Shown here in pieces: positions 32,438 through 46,422 of a stretch of DNA of 64,000 bases; the stretch's first letter is position 1, and each line of letters starts with the position of its first letter. Both the position numbers and the translations under genes were made by a program. The stretch lies in contig JALCST010000006.1 of NCBI GenBank assembly GCA_022653675.1, forward strand, positions 62,001 to 126,000, in the 5' to 3' direction. The notes under the pieces were generated by a model that saw only the letters and a list, made by a program, of their open reading frames with translations, made no database searches and was not told the DNA's origin. This stretch comes from Bacteroidales bacterium (GTDB lineage Bacteria > Bacteroidota > Bacteroidia > Bacteroidales > UBA932).

Positions 32438-34198
32438 ATGGATCTTATAAAACTTACGATAGACAATGTCCCTGTGGAAGTTGAACCGGGGACGACCATC
32501 CTGAAAGCTGCAGAAAAGGTCGGAATCAAGATTCCGACGCTGTGTTACATGGAACTTCCGGATGTAGGAGTTATAAATAATCCGGGTGCCTGCCGCATGT
32601 GCGTGGTGGATATCGGGGGCCCGCGTCTCTTTCCTGCCTGTGCTACGACCTGCACTCCTAACATGGTTGTAAAGACGAATTCGCCTCGCGTGCTCAATGC
32701 CCGCAGAACGGTAATGCAGTTGATCCTGTCCGATCATCCTGCCGATTGCCTGCTTTGCGCCAAAAATGATGACTGCGAACTTCGCAAGTTGGCTGCCGAG
32801 ATGGGAGTTCATGAACTTCCGTTCGTCGAAAACTGCAAGCAGAGCCATTACAAAAAGTCCACTTCGCCTTCCATCAATCGCGACCAGGACAAATGCATAA
32901 TGTGCCGCCGCTGTGAAACAATGTGCAACGAAGTTGAATCGGTCGGAGCTATCGGAGCGATAAACCGCGGTTTCAATGCCGTGGTCGCCACCGCGTTCGA
33001 GCGTCCGCTCGTGGATTCCAATTGCGTATTTTGCGGCCAATGCGTCGCCGTTTGCCCGACCGGAGCTTTGACTGAGGTTAACAACAACCCTGAGGTTCTC
33101 GAGGCTATAGCCGATCCTACCAAGACGGTAATTGTCGAAACCGCACCTTCCATACGTGCGGCCCTGGGCGAAGAATTCGGCCTGGAACCGGGCACGCTTG
33201 TTACCGGTAAGATGGTGGCTGCCTTGCGCCGCATTGGCTTCGACTACGTATTCGATACCGACTTCGCTGCCGACATGACCATAATGGAAGAGGGCAGCGA
33301 GCTCGTCGACCGTCTTACTCGCGTCGCAAAAGGGGACAAGAGCGTAAAGCTTCCGCTGTTCACATCATGCTGTCCTGCATGGGTCAACTTCTGCGAGAAC
33401 GAGTATCCTGAAATGCTGGATAACCTTTCCACTGCGAAATCTCCTATGGAGATGTTCGGTCCGGTGGCTAAGAGCATGTATGCCGACAAACTCGGCATAA
33501 AGAGGGAAAATCTCGTCGTCGTCTCGGTTATGCCTTGCGTGGCTAAGAAATTCGAACGTCAGCGTCCCGAATTCAGCAAGGACGGGGATTCCGATGTAAA
33601 CATAGTGATAACCACACGTGAACTTGCACGCCTTATAAAGATAAACAACATCGATTTCAAATCTCTTCCGGACGAAGATTTCGATGCTCCGATGGGTGAA
33701 TCCACCGGCGGCGCGGTCATCTTCGGCAATACCGGCGGCGTCATGGAGGCGGCGGTGCGCGTCGCTTATGAACTCGTGACCGGCAAGAAACCTGAAAAGG
33801 TCGAATTCGACGAAGTCCGCGGTTTCGAGGGTGTACGCATGGCTACAATAGATTTTGCAGGAACTCCCGTCAATGTGGCTGTCGCCCATGAACTCCGCAA
33901 TGCCCGCAAGCTTGTGGAAATGGTAAAGAGCGGCAAGTACAACTTGGCGGCATGCGAAGTAATGGCTTGTCCGGGAGGATGCATCGGAGGTGCCGGACAG
34001 CCTTTCCATCATGGGGATTCGAACATTCTTATAGCACGTCACAACGCCATTTATCGCGAAGACGAAAATAAGAAATGCCGCAGGTCCAATGAGAACAAGC
34101 AGTTGGCCGAAGTTTACAAGGAATTCCTTGGCAAGCCTCTTGCAGGCCGTGCACACGAACTTCTCCATACCCGTTACTTTGACAGACACAGAATATAA
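32438..34198 (+). CDS. hndD: Catalytic [FeFe]-hydrogenase subunit
   Basis: A 586-aa hydrogenase (HndD/HydA). The N-terminal [2Fe-2S] domain has Cys36, 52, 55 and 68; the His-ligated [4Fe-4S] site is HPADCLLCAKNDDC (His100, Cys104, 107, 113); two ferredoxin clusters lie at 153-163 and 196-206. The H-cluster segments are intact: L1 FTSCCPAW (Cys311 proton relay, Cys312), L2 MPCVAKKFE (Cys367), L3 MACPGGCIGGAGQP (Cys511, 515). This makes it an active H2-producing or H2-consuming enzyme that needs HydE, HydF and HydG for assembly; none of these maturases is in the window. The modular layout matches electron-bifurcating trimeric/tetrameric types. Confidence 0.96.
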   Translation: MDLIKLTIDNVPVEVEPGTTILKAAEKVGIKIPTLCYMELPDVGVINNPGACRMCVVDIGGPRLFPACATTCTPNMVVKTNSPRVLNARRTVMQLILSDHPADCLLCAKNDDCELRKLAAEMGVHELPFVENCKQSHYKKSTSPSINRDQDKCIMCRRCETMCNEVESVGAIGAINRGFNAVVATAFERPLVDSNCVFCGQCVAVCPTGALTEVNNNPEVLEAIADPTKTVIVETAPSIRAALGEEFGLEPGTLVTGKMVAALRRIGFDYVFDTDFAADMTIMEEGSELVDRLTRVAKGDKSVKLPLFTSCCPAWVNFCENEYPEMLDNLSTAKSPMEMFGPVAKSMYADKLGIKRENLVVVSVMPCVAKKFERQRPEFSKDGDSDVNIVITTRELARLIKINNIDFKSLPDEDFDAPMGESTGGAVIFGNTGGVMEAAVRVAYELVTGKKPEKVEFDEVRGFEGVRMATIDFAGTPVNVAVAHELRNARKLVEMVKSGKYNLAACEVMACPGGCIGGAGQPFHHGDSNILIARHNAIYREDENKKCRRSNENKQLAEVYKEFLGKPLAGRAHELLHTRYFDRHRI

Positions 34199-34210
34199 TA
34201 GTTTGACAAT

Positions 34211-34684
34211 ATGAATAAAATAGAAATAAACGATTGTACTATCAAGAAGGTCAATGATATCTGCGAAAAGTTCGGAAACAAGTCAGGTGAATTGATCAAC
34301 GTGCTCCACGAGACACAGAATACCCTCGGGTACCTTCCTGAAGAGGTTCAGAAGGTCGTTGCCCAAAACCTTAACGTTCCATTGGTCAAGGTATACGGGG
34401 TCGTTTCGTTCTACTCGTTTTTCACGATGAAACCTAAGGGCGAACATCCGATTTCACTTTGCCTCGGAACTGCGTGCTACGTACGCGGCGCGGAGAATGT
34501 GTTGAGGGAGTTCGAGAAGGAGCTCGGAATAAAGGTCGGCGAGGTTACTCCCGACGGCAAATTCTCCCTCGATTGCCTTCGTTGCCTGGGATGCTGTGGC
34601 CTTGCACCTGTCTGCATGATCGGCGACAAGGTATACGGGCGTCTAGAGCCTAAGATGGTCAAGGAGATTCTGGCCGAATATTAA
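34211..34684 (+). CDS. hndA: NuoE-like [2Fe-2S] subunit of [FeFe] hydrogenase
   Basis: A 157-aa thioredoxin-like subunit (HndA/HydC). The four-Cys pattern is CLGTACYVRGA (Cys84 and Cys89 by count, approximate) with DCLRCLGCCGLAPVCMI. The N-terminal helical part HETQNTLGYLPEEVQKVVAQNLNVPLVKVYGVVSFYSFF is typical of NuoE. It is the last gene of the operon, 12 bp after hndD, and is followed by a strong terminator. In many organisms the NuoE-like gene comes first, so the order here is permuted. Confidence 0.94.
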   Translation: MNKIEINDCTIKKVNDICEKFGNKSGELINVLHETQNTLGYLPEEVQKVVAQNLNVPLVKVYGVVSFYSFFTMKPKGEHPISLCLGTACYVRGAENVLREFEKELGIKVGEVTPDGKFSLDCLRCLGCCGLAPVCMIGDKVYGRLEPKMVKEILAEY

Positions 34685-34700
34685 GCTGGGTCCGATTATT

Positions 34701-34743
34701 GACAATGTTCCTTTCTGCAGTGGGGGGGAACATTGTCTTTTTT
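34701..34743 (+). terminator. Terminator of the hydrogenase operon
   Basis: The stem GACAATGTTCC/GGAACATTGTC (11 bp) with a G-rich loop, followed by TTTTTT. It closes the ten-gene hydrogenase region. Confidence 0.92.
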
Positions 34744-34745
34744 AT

Positions 34746-34753
34746 TATTTTTG
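34746..34753 (+). promoter_or_regulatory. -7 element of prfA
   Basis: TATTTTTG, directly after the hydrogenase terminator and 31 bp before the prfA ATG. Confidence 0.6.
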
Positions 34754-34784
34754 TGCGTTGAATTTGAAATGGGAACAATAGCAT

Positions 34785-35870
34785 ATGGCGGATAATACCA
34801 CGCTGCTCGATAAACTTTCGGGCCTTAAGGAGAAATATGAGGATTTGCAGCGTCAGATGGCTGCACCCGACGTGATGTCGGACATGAAGAGGTTCGTGCA
34901 GATAAGCAAGGAATACAAGGAGCTGGAACCAATTATCGACGCCGGCGAGAAGTACAGGAAGATGCTGGGCGACTATTCCGACGCAAAGGATATTCTGGTC
35001 AACGAAAAGGATGAGGATCTTAGGGGGATGGCCCGCGACGAGATCCAGGTTCTCGATATCGAAATGCCCAGGATGGAAGAGGAGATAAAGCTTCTTTTGA
35101 TTCCTGAAGATCCCGAGGATGGCAAGAATGCGATAATCGAGATAAGGGGCGGTACCGGAGGCGACGAAGCCGCAATCTTTGCCGGCGACCTATTCCGAAT
35201 GTATTCCAAATATTGCGAGATCAAGGGGTGGAAAATTGAAGTGACCAGTTTCTCGGCTGGGGCTATGGGAGGATATAAGGAGATAATATTCAAGATATCG
35301 GGTGATAAGGTTTACGGTACGATGAAGTACGAAAGCGGGGTCCACAGGGTCCAGCGTGTACCTCAGACGGAAACGCAGGGCAGGATACATACTTCCGCCG
35401 CTTCCGTAGCCGTTTTCCCGGAGGCCGGGGAGTTCGATGTCGATCTGAATATGAATGACGTGCGTAAGGATATCTTTTGTGCTTCGGGACCGGGCGGACA
35501 GGGCGTTAACACCACTTATTCTGCTATAAGGCTGACACATATCCCGACGGGGATAGTAGTCCAGTGCCAGGACGAACGCAACCAGAACAAGAATTTCGAG
35601 AAGGCTTTGAACGAACTCCGTACCCGTCTGTATAACCTGGAATACCAGAAATATCTCGACGGCATTTCCGCAAAGCGCAAAACCATGGTCTCGACCGGCG
35701 ACCGTTCGGCGAAGATCCGCACGTACAACTATCCGCAAAGCCGTGTGACCGACCATCGTATAAACTGGACCATGTATAATCTTCCTGTTTTCATGGACGG
35801 CAATATACAGGAATGCATAGATGCCCTTCAAGTCGCCGAAAATGCGGAACGGCTGAAGGCAGCAGAGTAG
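34785..35870 (+). CDS. prfA: Peptide chain release factor 1
   Basis: A 361-aa class I release factor reading UAA and UAG. The GGQ motif is in GPGGQGVNTTYSAIRL (about residue 237), and the stop-codon-recognition tripeptide of the PxT type is in RVPQTETQGRIHTSAAS, which separates it from RF2 (SPF). Length is standard. It is a single-gene unit between two terminators, convergent with eno. Confidence 0.95.
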   Translation: MADNTTLLDKLSGLKEKYEDLQRQMAAPDVMSDMKRFVQISKEYKELEPIIDAGEKYRKMLGDYSDAKDILVNEKDEDLRGMARDEIQVLDIEMPRMEEEIKLLLIPEDPEDGKNAIIEIRGGTGGDEAAIFAGDLFRMYSKYCEIKGWKIEVTSFSAGAMGGYKEIIFKISGDKVYGTMKYESGVHRVQRVPQTETQGRIHTSAASVAVFPEAGEFDVDLNMNDVRKDIFCASGPGGQGVNTTYSAIRLTHIPTGIVVQCQDERNQNKNFEKALNELRTRLYNLEYQKYLDGISAKRKTMVSTGDRSAKIRTYNYPQSRVTDHRINWTMYNLPVFMDGNIQECIDALQVAENAERLKAAE

Positions 35871-35893
35871 AGCTATATTAACTTCGGTTCAAG

Positions 35894-35928
35894 AAAAAAG
35901 GATGGCTGTTTTTCAGCCATCCTTTTTT
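35894..35928. terminator. Bidirectional terminator between prfA and eno
   Basis: A hairpin AAGGATGGCTG/CAGCCATCCTT flanked by A and T tracts on both sides serves both convergent genes. Confidence 0.9.
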
Positions 35929-35945
35929 ATATTGTTTTGGAAATG

Positions 35946-37235
<1,290 letters not shown>

Positions 37236-37335
37236 TTAAATTTTGTAAAACAAGTTCTTGCTCTCTTTATTTTGATGTCGGAAAGTGCTGTGATCGTGCA
37301 TTTTCATTTCGAACATGTCCTTGGCAAAAGCACTG

Positions 37336-37343
37336 CAAAGATA
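37336..37343 (-). promoter_or_regulatory. -7 element of eno
   Basis: TATCTTTG on the minus strand. The transcript leader would be about 110 nt, longer than for other genes here. Confidence 0.55.
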
Positions 37344-37363
37344 CTATATTGTTCTTAATTAAG

Positions 37364-37371
37364 TATCTTTG
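37364..37371 (+). promoter_or_regulatory. -7 element of uvrB-relA-uvrA
   Basis: TATCTTTG, 26 bp before the uvrB ATG, divergent from the eno element with 20 bp between them. Confidence 0.6.
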
Positions 37372-37397
37372 CATTCAGCAAAAATCATACCTCAGCA

Positions 37398-39430
<2,033 letters not shown>

Positions 39431-39434
<4 letters not shown>

Positions 39435-41587
39435 ATGAAACTATGATTCCCAAACAGGCCATGCAACTTGCCGGCGGGTACAAGGTCGAAGAGAAGAATA
39501 TGATAATTAAAGCCTGCGGCCAATGTTGCGAATCCCTGAAAGGCATGGTTCGCGGCAACAACCATCCCTTTGTCGAGCATCCGATTGGGGTCGCCCAGAT
39601 CGTAGCCGACGAGATAGGGTTGAACGCCGATGCCGTAGCCTCGGTATTCATTCACGAGGCGACAAGGTTCAATCCAGCCCTCCGGGCTTCCATGGATGGA
39701 CAGTATCCCCAGGATGTGCTCGGCATGGCTGACAATCTGAACAAGATTTCCAGCATACGTCCAAAGGATACGCGTCTGCAGGCCGACAATTACCGCAAGC
39801 TGATCGTAAGTTATTCCAAAGATCCGCGCGTGACGCTGATAAAGCTTGCCGATCGCCTCGAAGTCATGCGCAACCTGGAGCTTCTGCCGAAAGGTAGCCA
39901 GATGCGGAAGATCACGGAAACCGCCATGCTCTACGTTCCGCTTGCCCACAAACTCGGGCTTTACAGAATGAACAGCGAACTTGAGGATCTCATATTCAAA
40001 TATTCGGAACCGGAACAGTACCGTACGATAACAAATTGCCTCAAAGCTACCAAGAAGGATAGGGATATACTTGTGAACGATTTTGTCATGCCCCTTCGCG
40101 ACAAATTGAACAAGGAAGGCATAAGGTATACCCTGAAAGTCCGTACCAAGACCGCATACAGCATATGGAAGAAGATGCAGAAACAGCAAGTGCCGTTCGA
40201 GAAGGTGTACGATGTATTTGCAATCCGGTTCATCATAGATTCCCCGCCCGAGCAGGAAAAGATGCTGTGCTGGAAGGTATATTCCCTTGTTACCGAAGAG
40301 TATGAACCTGATACTGCCAGGCTCAGGGACTGGATAACCAATCCTAAGCCTAACGGATATGAGAGTCTGCACACTACTGTGAAGAACAGGAACGGAATCG
40401 CTGTGGAGGTTCAGATCCGTACTGTCAGGATGGACGAGATAGCGGAGAAGGGCAATGCGGCGCATTGGCTTTACAAGGGCATCGAAAGGGACAGCGAACT
40501 CGACACATGGCTTGCCGGCGTGCGCAACATGCTCGAATCACCCGATACGCTGCAGGATTCTGCGTTGAACGAATTCAAATTCGACGAGATATTCGTATTC
40601 ACCCCCAACGAAGACCTTAGAAAACTGCCCGAAGGTTCCACCGTGCTTGACTTCGCATTCGACATTCACTCCAATCTGGGCATAAAGTGCTCCGCCGGAA
40701 AGGTAAACGGGAAAATAGTCCCTATACGCGAAAAACTCAAGACGGGGGATGTCGTGGAGGTAATAACGAACAAAAATCAAAATCCCACTTCCGACTGGCT
40801 GAATTTCGTAGTTACCTCCAAAGCCCGTAGCAAGATCCGTCAGAAACTCAAGGAGGATGAGTTCAAGCTCGCTACTGCGGGCAAGGAGATCCTGGACAGG
40901 AGGCTGAAGAACTCGAAGCTTGAAATCAGCGACGAGGAGATGCATCGTTTCATGAAGAAGCACAATCTCAAGACCATAAATGAGATATATGCGGCGATAG
41001 GAAACGGGGACATAGATTTCGCCGATGTGAAGGAGTTCATCACTTCCGGCAAGGAAAGTCCGAGGATAGTTGTTTCTGAAGGGAAGATCCTGCCTCAACC
41101 TGAAAAGGACAACGGGGGTTATCTGCTCATAGGCGACGGTCTCGGCAATGTGGATTACAAGATGGCGAAATGCTGTAATCCGGTCTACGGCGACGAGGTA
41201 TTCGGCTTCGTAACGGTGAACGGCGGTATCAAGATTCACAGGATGTCGTGCCCCAACGCCTCGAGGCTCATAGAAAATTATCCGTATCGCATTCAAAAGG
41301 TAAGATGGCGTGAAAACGTTACATCGGGCTCTTTCCAGACTGCAATAAGGGTGGTAATTGACGGGGAATACAGCATAGGTGACAAGGTGCTTGCAGCAAT
41401 AGGGCAGTTCAACGTTTCCGTTCGTTCGTTCAACATAGTCCCTTCCCAGAGGCGCTCGGAGATAGGCTCCCTCGAAATGACCGCCAGGCTGGCGGTTCCC
41501 AGTAACAGGGAATTAGATAAAGTCATACAGACAATAAAGAAAATGAGAGGTGTATCGTCAGTTAGCAGGATATCTAATTTTCAATGA
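39431..41587 (+). CDS. relA: RelA/SpoT-family (p)ppGpp synthetase with degenerate hydrolase domain
   Basis: A 718-aa long Rel protein with HD, synthetase, TGS, helical/zinc-finger and ACT regions in order. The synthetase centre looks intact ([47 protein letters not shown]), and TGS starts near [24 protein letters not shown]. In the HD domain His50 is kept, but the HD pair is His75-Glu76 (FIHEATRF), the following ED motif is missing, and the usual RLHNMRT reads RLEVMRNL. The protein is therefore predicted to synthesise but not hydrolyse (p)ppGpp. It overlaps uvrB and uvrA by 4 bp each. Confidence 0.9.
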
Positions 41588-44385
41588 AGCAGGATGAATT
41601 CATACATATAAGGGGAGCACGGGTAAATAATCTAAAGAACGTTTCTCTTGATATTCCTAGGGACAAGCTGGTTGTTATCACCGGAATCTCGGGTTCGGGC
41701 AAATCCTCCCTCGCCTTCGACACAATATTCGCAGAGGGCCAGCGGCGTTTCGCGGAAAGCCTCTCTTCATTTGCGAGACAATTTCTCGGACGTATGGTAA
41801 AACCGGATGTGGATATCATAACGGGCATTCCGCCAGCCATAGCCATAAGGCAGAAAGTTACGACGGTCAATTCCCGTTCCACAGTCGGTACTACCACGGA
41901 AATAAACGATTTCCTTCGTCTGCTTTTTGCCCGTATCGGGCGCACCTACTCCCCGGTAACGGGCAGGGAGGTCAAATGCGATACCGCACAGGGTGTGGCA
42001 AAGGATATGCTGAGTTTCCCGAAAGGAACGGTGACGATGCTTTTATCCGACATCGGATGGTCCGATGCCGCATCCGATGTAGAACAGATCCTGGCATTGA
42101 AGAGCGAAGGGTTCAACAGGCTGTTCGATGCGGGGAAAGGGGAGATCGTCAAGATGGACGATGTCCTCCAGTCGATGCGAAGTTATCTGGGTCTTGACGT
42201 TTGGCTCCTTGTGGACCGGTTCGCAATCGCTCCAGAGGACGATGATCTGTATTCGAGAATGCTCGATTCCCTTCAAACCGCATTCGAAAAGGGTGGAGGG
42301 AGGATAGCCGTATGGCATGACGGCGAACTGCGCCGTTATTCCAACGTTTTCGAAGCCGACGGAATGAGTTTCATGCAGCCGAGCGAACGGATGTTCAATT
42401 TCAATAATCCCCTGGGGGCATGCCCCGCTTGCGAAGGATTCGGCAAGGTGATGGGGATCGACGAGCGTCTCGTTATTCCCGATCAATCTTTGAGCGTTTA
42501 TCAGGGTGCCGTAGCATGCTGGCATGGAGAGATAATGGACCATTTCAGGCAGGAGGTTGTAATGCGCGGATACATGGATTTCCCTGTTCACAGACCTTAC
42601 CGCGAACTGGAAAAGGAACAGAAGAACCTGCTTTGGAACGGAAACGAACATTTTACCGGCATAAACCGTTTCTTCGAATGGGTCGATTCCCAGAAATACA
42701 AAATACAGTTTCGTTACCTGAAGGCGCGTTACAGCGGCAAAACGGAATGCCCTGCTTGCAAGGGAACCCGCCTGAGGAAGGAATCCCTATGGGTGAAGGT
42801 CGGGGGTAAGAATATCGCCGAACTGTGCTCCATGACGGTGGAGGAGCTGTATTCGTTTTTCATGGAACTTCAGGGGAAACTCGACGTACACGACGCTTCG
42901 ATTGCGAAAAAGCCCGTGGAGGAGATCATTTCAAGGTTGCAATGCATGATAGAAGTAGGACTTCCCTATATGACGCTCGACCGTTCATCCAATACTCTAA
43001 GTGGAGGGGAAAGCCAGAGAATCAATCTCGTAACGTCATTGGGCAACAACCTGGTAGGCTCGATGTACATTCTAGACGAGCCGTCCGTAGGTTTGCATTC
43101 GCGAGATACCCAAAAACTTATCGCCGTACTCAAGCGTTTGCGGGATTTAGGCAATACCGTGATCGTCGTGGAACACGACGAACAGATCATCAAGTCGGCC
43201 GACTGGCTGATAGACATAGGTCCTTATGCCGGCATCAACGGAGGGGAAGTGGTTTACCGGGGGCCGGTTTCAGCCATTTCTTCCGCAACCCGTTCGCTGA
43301 CGGCCGATTATCTGACCGGGAAGCGCACCATGGGAATAAGGGATCACAAACGTACATGGAGTTCTTATATCGAAGTATCCGGGGCGACGAATAACAACCT
43401 CAAGAACATAGATGTCAGATTCCCTCTCGGATGCATTACTGCCGTCACCGGAGTGTCCGGTTCGGGCAAATCCTCCCTTGTGGGAGACATACTATATCCG
43501 GCGATTTACAGACGGTTGAACGAAGTCGGAAACCGCCCGGGTGCTTTCAGGGAGTTGAAGGGAAACCTTTCACGTATAACACAGATCGAATATGTCGACC
43601 AGAATCCCATCGGCAAGAGCACCCGTTCCAATCCTGTGACTTATCTCAAGGTTTACGATGATATTCGTAAACTGTTCTCGGAACAGCCTTATGCCAGGAT
43701 GAACGGCTACGGCCATTCCCATTTTTCCTTCAATATAGACGGAGGTCGCTGTCCGGTATGCCAGGGAGAAGGAGTGATCAAGATCGAAATGCAGTTCATG
43801 GCCGACGTCAAGATGGTTTGCGAAGCTTGCGGAGGCAAACGCTTCCTGCCAGATATCCTCGAGGTCAAGTTCGACGGGAAGAACATAAACGACGTCCTGA
43901 ATCTCAGTGTGGACGAGGCGGTCGATTTCTTCGGCTCGCATTCCGATCCGACTGCGAAAAGGATTGCTGAACGCCTGAGGCCTCTGCAGGATGTCGGACT
44001 CGGTTATGTACAGTTGGGACAAAGTTCTTCTTCGCTGAGCGGTGGCGAGAGCCAGAGGATAAAACTTGCTTCATTTCTCGGGAAGGGGAGCGAATCAGGC
44101 TCCATAATGTTCATCTTCGACGAACCCACTACAGGCCTTCATTTCTACGACATAAAAAAACTTCTGGATTCGTTCAATGCCCTCGTAGACCGTGGAAACA
44201 CGATAGTTGTCGTCGAACATAATCTGGATGTGATCGCCGCATCGGACTGGGTCATCGATCTCGGTCCAGACGCAGGTTCGGCCGGAGGCTACCTGGATTT
44301 TGCAGGAAAGCCGGAAGAGTTGGCGCAGCATACTGAATTCCCTACTGGAGCGGCATTGAAGGAGCATCTCAGCCGTTCCTATTGA
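41584..44385 (+). CDS. uvrA: Excinuclease ABC subunit A
   Basis: A 933-aa damage-recognition ATPase. Two ABC modules are visible: the first Walker [15 protein letters not shown], the second [13 protein letters not shown]; two signature motifs ([26 protein letters not shown]); and Walker [12 protein letters not shown] and [11 protein letters not shown]. The zinc-finger Cys pairs (CPAC, and CPVCQGEG with CEACGGKRF) are present. Length is typical. It starts inside the relA stop and its 3' end overlaps the convergent TPR gene by 7 bp, with no terminator visible. Confidence 0.97.
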   Translation: MKQDEFIHIRGARVNNLKNVSLDIPRDKLVVITGISGSGKSSLAFDTIFAEGQRRFAESLSSFARQFLGRMVKPDVDIITGIPPAIAIRQKVTTVNSRSTVGTTTEINDFLRLLFARIGRTYSPVTGREVKCDTAQGVAKDMLSFPKGTVTMLLSDIGWSDAASDVEQILALKSEGFNRLFDAGKGEIVKMDDVLQSMRSYLGLDVWLLVDRFAIAPEDDDLYSRMLDSLQTAFEKGGGRIAVWHDGELRRYSNVFEADGMSFMQPSERMFNFNNPLGACPACEGFGKVMGIDERLVIPDQSLSVYQGAVACWHGEIMDHFRQEVVMRGYMDFPVHRPYRELEKEQKNLLWNGNEHFTGINRFFEWVDSQKYKIQFRYLKARYSGKTECPACKGTRLRKESLWVKVGGKNIAELCSMTVEELYSFFMELQGKLDVHDASIAKKPVEEIISRLQCMIEVGLPYMTLDRSSNTLSGGESQRINLVTSLGNNLVGSMYILDEPSVGLHSRDTQKLIAVLKRLRDLGNTVIVVEHDEQIIKSADWLIDIGPYAGINGGEVVYRGPVSAISSATRSLTADYLTGKRTMGIRDHKRTWSSYIEVSGATNNNLKNIDVRFPLGCITAVTGVSGSGKSSLVGDILYPAIYRRLNEVGNRPGAFRELKGNLSRITQIEYVDQNPIGKSTRSNPVTYLKVYDDIRKLFSEQPYARMNGYGHSHFSFNIDGGRCPVCQGEGVIKIEMQFMADVKMVCEACGGKRFLPDILEVKFDGKNINDVLNLSVDEAVDFFGSHSDPTAKRIAERLRPLQDVGLGYVQLGQSSSSLSGGESQRIKLASFLGKGSESGSIMFIFDEPTTGLHFYDIKKLLDSFNALVDRGNTIVVVEHNLDVIAASDWVIDLGPDAGSAGGYLDFAGKPEELAQHTEFPTGAALKEHLSRSY

Positions 44386-46373
44386 TTGTTTTCTGTTTCG
44401 CAGTATTTCTTTATGACGGCGTATGCGTCCGAAATACCAAGTTCCCCGGCCTTGGATATGTCTATGCAACCTTTTTCCTTGTCCTTCAAATATATGAGTA
44501 CCAGTCCACGATTGTAGTACGCTTCCGGAATATACGGGTAGAGTTTGAGGGCATGGGTATATTGGTCTATGGCTTCAGGAAGATTGTTCGAAAGCGTGTA
44601 CAGGTTTCCCAGATTATAGTATACATACGGGAAATCCGGTATCATATCCGCAGCACGCTTCATGTCCATGAGGGCGGCCGTGTAGTCGTAGTTCTCCGAA
44701 ACCTGTTCCTGCAGTCTGGTATGTGTGGAATTACTGTTAGATAGGGATATCACGGGCACGTTGTTGCCCATAGACGATATGAAATCTATCATTTCGGCCT
44801 GGAGGGCACCGCGGTTTATATAGATGAATGCATCTGAACTGTCTTTCCGGAGTGCTTGTTCGTAAAGAACCATGGAGGTGTTGAACTGCTTGCGTTCGGC
44901 TTCGAAGATCGCTCTCGTGAAAAGAGTTTTGCTGTCCCGGCCTTCTCCCAGAGAACCGCTTCCCAACAGATTGCCATAGGTATTTATGCTGTAATTGACC
45001 TTGTTTGCCGAGAATACCATTTTCACAGGCAGGCTGGACAGGAACCGGTTCAGCCTTGGATAGTTTAGATTCTCGCTAATTAACAGGGCGTTGTTATCGT
45101 TGCTACCAGGAGTGATCCTGTACAGGGGTTTGAGTTTTATATCGACATCCCTGTACTGGAGTAGTTCGTTATCGAAATTTTTCTTTGAAAAGTCTGATTC
45201 GAAGGATATTAGCTTGTTGTACTGTTTGTTCGTGTCGGCGAATAAAGCCGCGCCGGCCGAATCCCTGGTCCTTATCATATAGGCCTGGACTTTTTTCTGT
45301 GCGGTCTTGTAATCGCTTTCCGACTCTTTTTTATGCCCCATCATGCTGTTGGCGTAGGAACGGTTCATATAGGCTTTGGCGAAATCGGGATAAAGTTCTA
45401 TGGCTCTGGTATAGTCTTCTGCCGCATCCGCCCAGCGTCCCATGTCCAGGAATACGGAAGCCCGATTGAAATAGGCCAGAACGTTGTTGGGATTTATGTA
45501 TATCACCCTGTCGAAGTCATTCAGGGAGTTTTCGTAATCTCCCATCTGGGCCAGTATGAGTGCTCGGTTGTAAAGGGTCAGGGCATTGCCCGGATCATCC
45601 TTAAGGACCTTGTTGAGGTCGGCTAGAGCCCCTTTCACATCCTTGTTCCCGTATAGCAGGAGTGCACGGTTGAAGTGTGCAAGCGTATATGAGGAATCAA
45701 GATTTATGGCTGTGTTCAAATCCGAGATCGCGGCATCGTCATTGCCTTTCAAGGCGTATATCCTGGAACGTCTGACATAGCAGTCGGCATCGAACCTGTC
45801 TATGGAGACGGCTTTGTCGTAGTCTTGCATCGCTCTGATTGTATCGCCGAGAAACAGGTATGATGCGCCGCGGTCCAGATAGGCGTCTGTAGATTCGGGT
45901 TCATGTCTCAGATACATGTCGAAATCTCCGATTGCCTTGTCGAACTGCTGGGAGAGAAAGTAGGTTACCCCCCGACTGAAATAAAGATCGTTGTATCCGG
46001 GCCTGAGATCCACGGCTTCCTGCAGGTCCTCAAGGGCCTCTTCGTATTTGCCTAGCCGGCTGAGCGTGATGGCGCGGTAATGGTAGGCCGGGGTGAATAT
46101 GGGGTTGAAATGCAGTGAACGGTCGAAATCCATTCTGGCTCCGTTGAAATCGCCGAGATTGTATTTGGCTATGCCCCTGAAGAAATACGCGTTGTATTCA
46201 GTACTGTCGAGACGGGCAAGAATATTGAAATTTTCTATTGCAAGGGCATATTTGCCGTTTATCAGAGCTTGCCTTCCCCTGGAAAGGAACATGTCTCGGT
46301 CATACTGGGCTTTGACGGGCAGGACACTCAAACAACAAACTATTACGGTCGTAATTGCTGTTTTTAACTTCAT
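44379..46373 (-). CDS. Exported tetratricopeptide-repeat protein
   Basis: A 664-aa protein with signal peptide MKLKTAITTVIVCCLSVLPVKAQ. Roughly ten or more TPR units (34-residue A-x7-G-x3-A pattern, such as YAEALEDLQEAVDLRPGYNDLYFSRGVTYF-like repeats) fill residues 25-330; a non-repeat segment follows (330-490), then further TPRs near 490-655 ending KEKGCIDISKAGELGISDAYAVIKKYC. Such periplasmic TPR proteins in Bacteroidota act as scaffolds for outer-membrane or secretion complexes. No enzymatic domain is seen. The 3' end overlaps uvrA. Its promoter abuts that of the M28-like gene. Confidence 0.82.
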   Translation of the reverse strand: MKLKTAITTVIVCCLSVLPVKAQYDRDMFLSRGRQALINGKYALAIENFNILARLDSTEYNAYFFRGIAKYNLGDFNGARMDFDRSLHFNPIFTPAYHYRAITLSRLGKYEEALEDLQEAVDLRPGYNDLYFSRGVTYFLSQQFDKAIGDFDMYLRHEPESTDAYLDRGASYLFLGDTIRAMQDYDKAVSIDRFDADCYVRRSRIYALKGNDDAAISDLNTAINLDSSYTLAHFNRALLLYGNKDVKGALADLNKVLKDDPGNALTLYNRALILAQMGDYENSLNDFDRVIYINPNNVLAYFNRASVFLDMGRWADAAEDYTRAIELYPDFAKAYMNRSYANSMMGHKKESESDYKTAQKKVQAYMIRTRDSAGAALFADTNKQYNKLISFESDFSKKNFDNELLQYRDVDIKLKPLYRITPGSNDNNALLISENLNYPRLNRFLSSLPVKMVFSANKVNYSINTYGNLLGSGSLGEGRDSKTLFTRAIFEAERKQFNTSMVLYEQALRKDSSDAFIYINRGALQAEMIDFISSMGNNVPVISLSNSNSTHTRLQEQVSENYDYTAALMDMKRAADMIPDFPYVYYNLGNLYTLSNNLPEAIDQYTHALKLYPYIPEAYYNRGLVLIYLKDKEKGCIDISKAGELGISDAYAVIKKYCETENNQ

Positions 46374-46413
46374 ACCTTTATTTATCCGTCTATCATTTAT
46401 CGTCTTGTCCGCA

Positions 46414-46421
46414 CAAAAATA
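46414..46421 (-). promoter_or_regulatory. -7 element of the TPR gene
   Basis: TATTTTTG on the minus strand, 1 bp away from the divergent element at 46423; together they form a 17-bp palindrome. Confidence 0.6.
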
Positions 46422-46422
46422 C

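Noticed and set aside
37236-37316. 26-codon leader ORF in the eno 5' untranslated region (minus strand)
   Set aside because: No attenuator-like hairpin or codon run accompanies it; a chance ORF of this size in 110 nt is likely.
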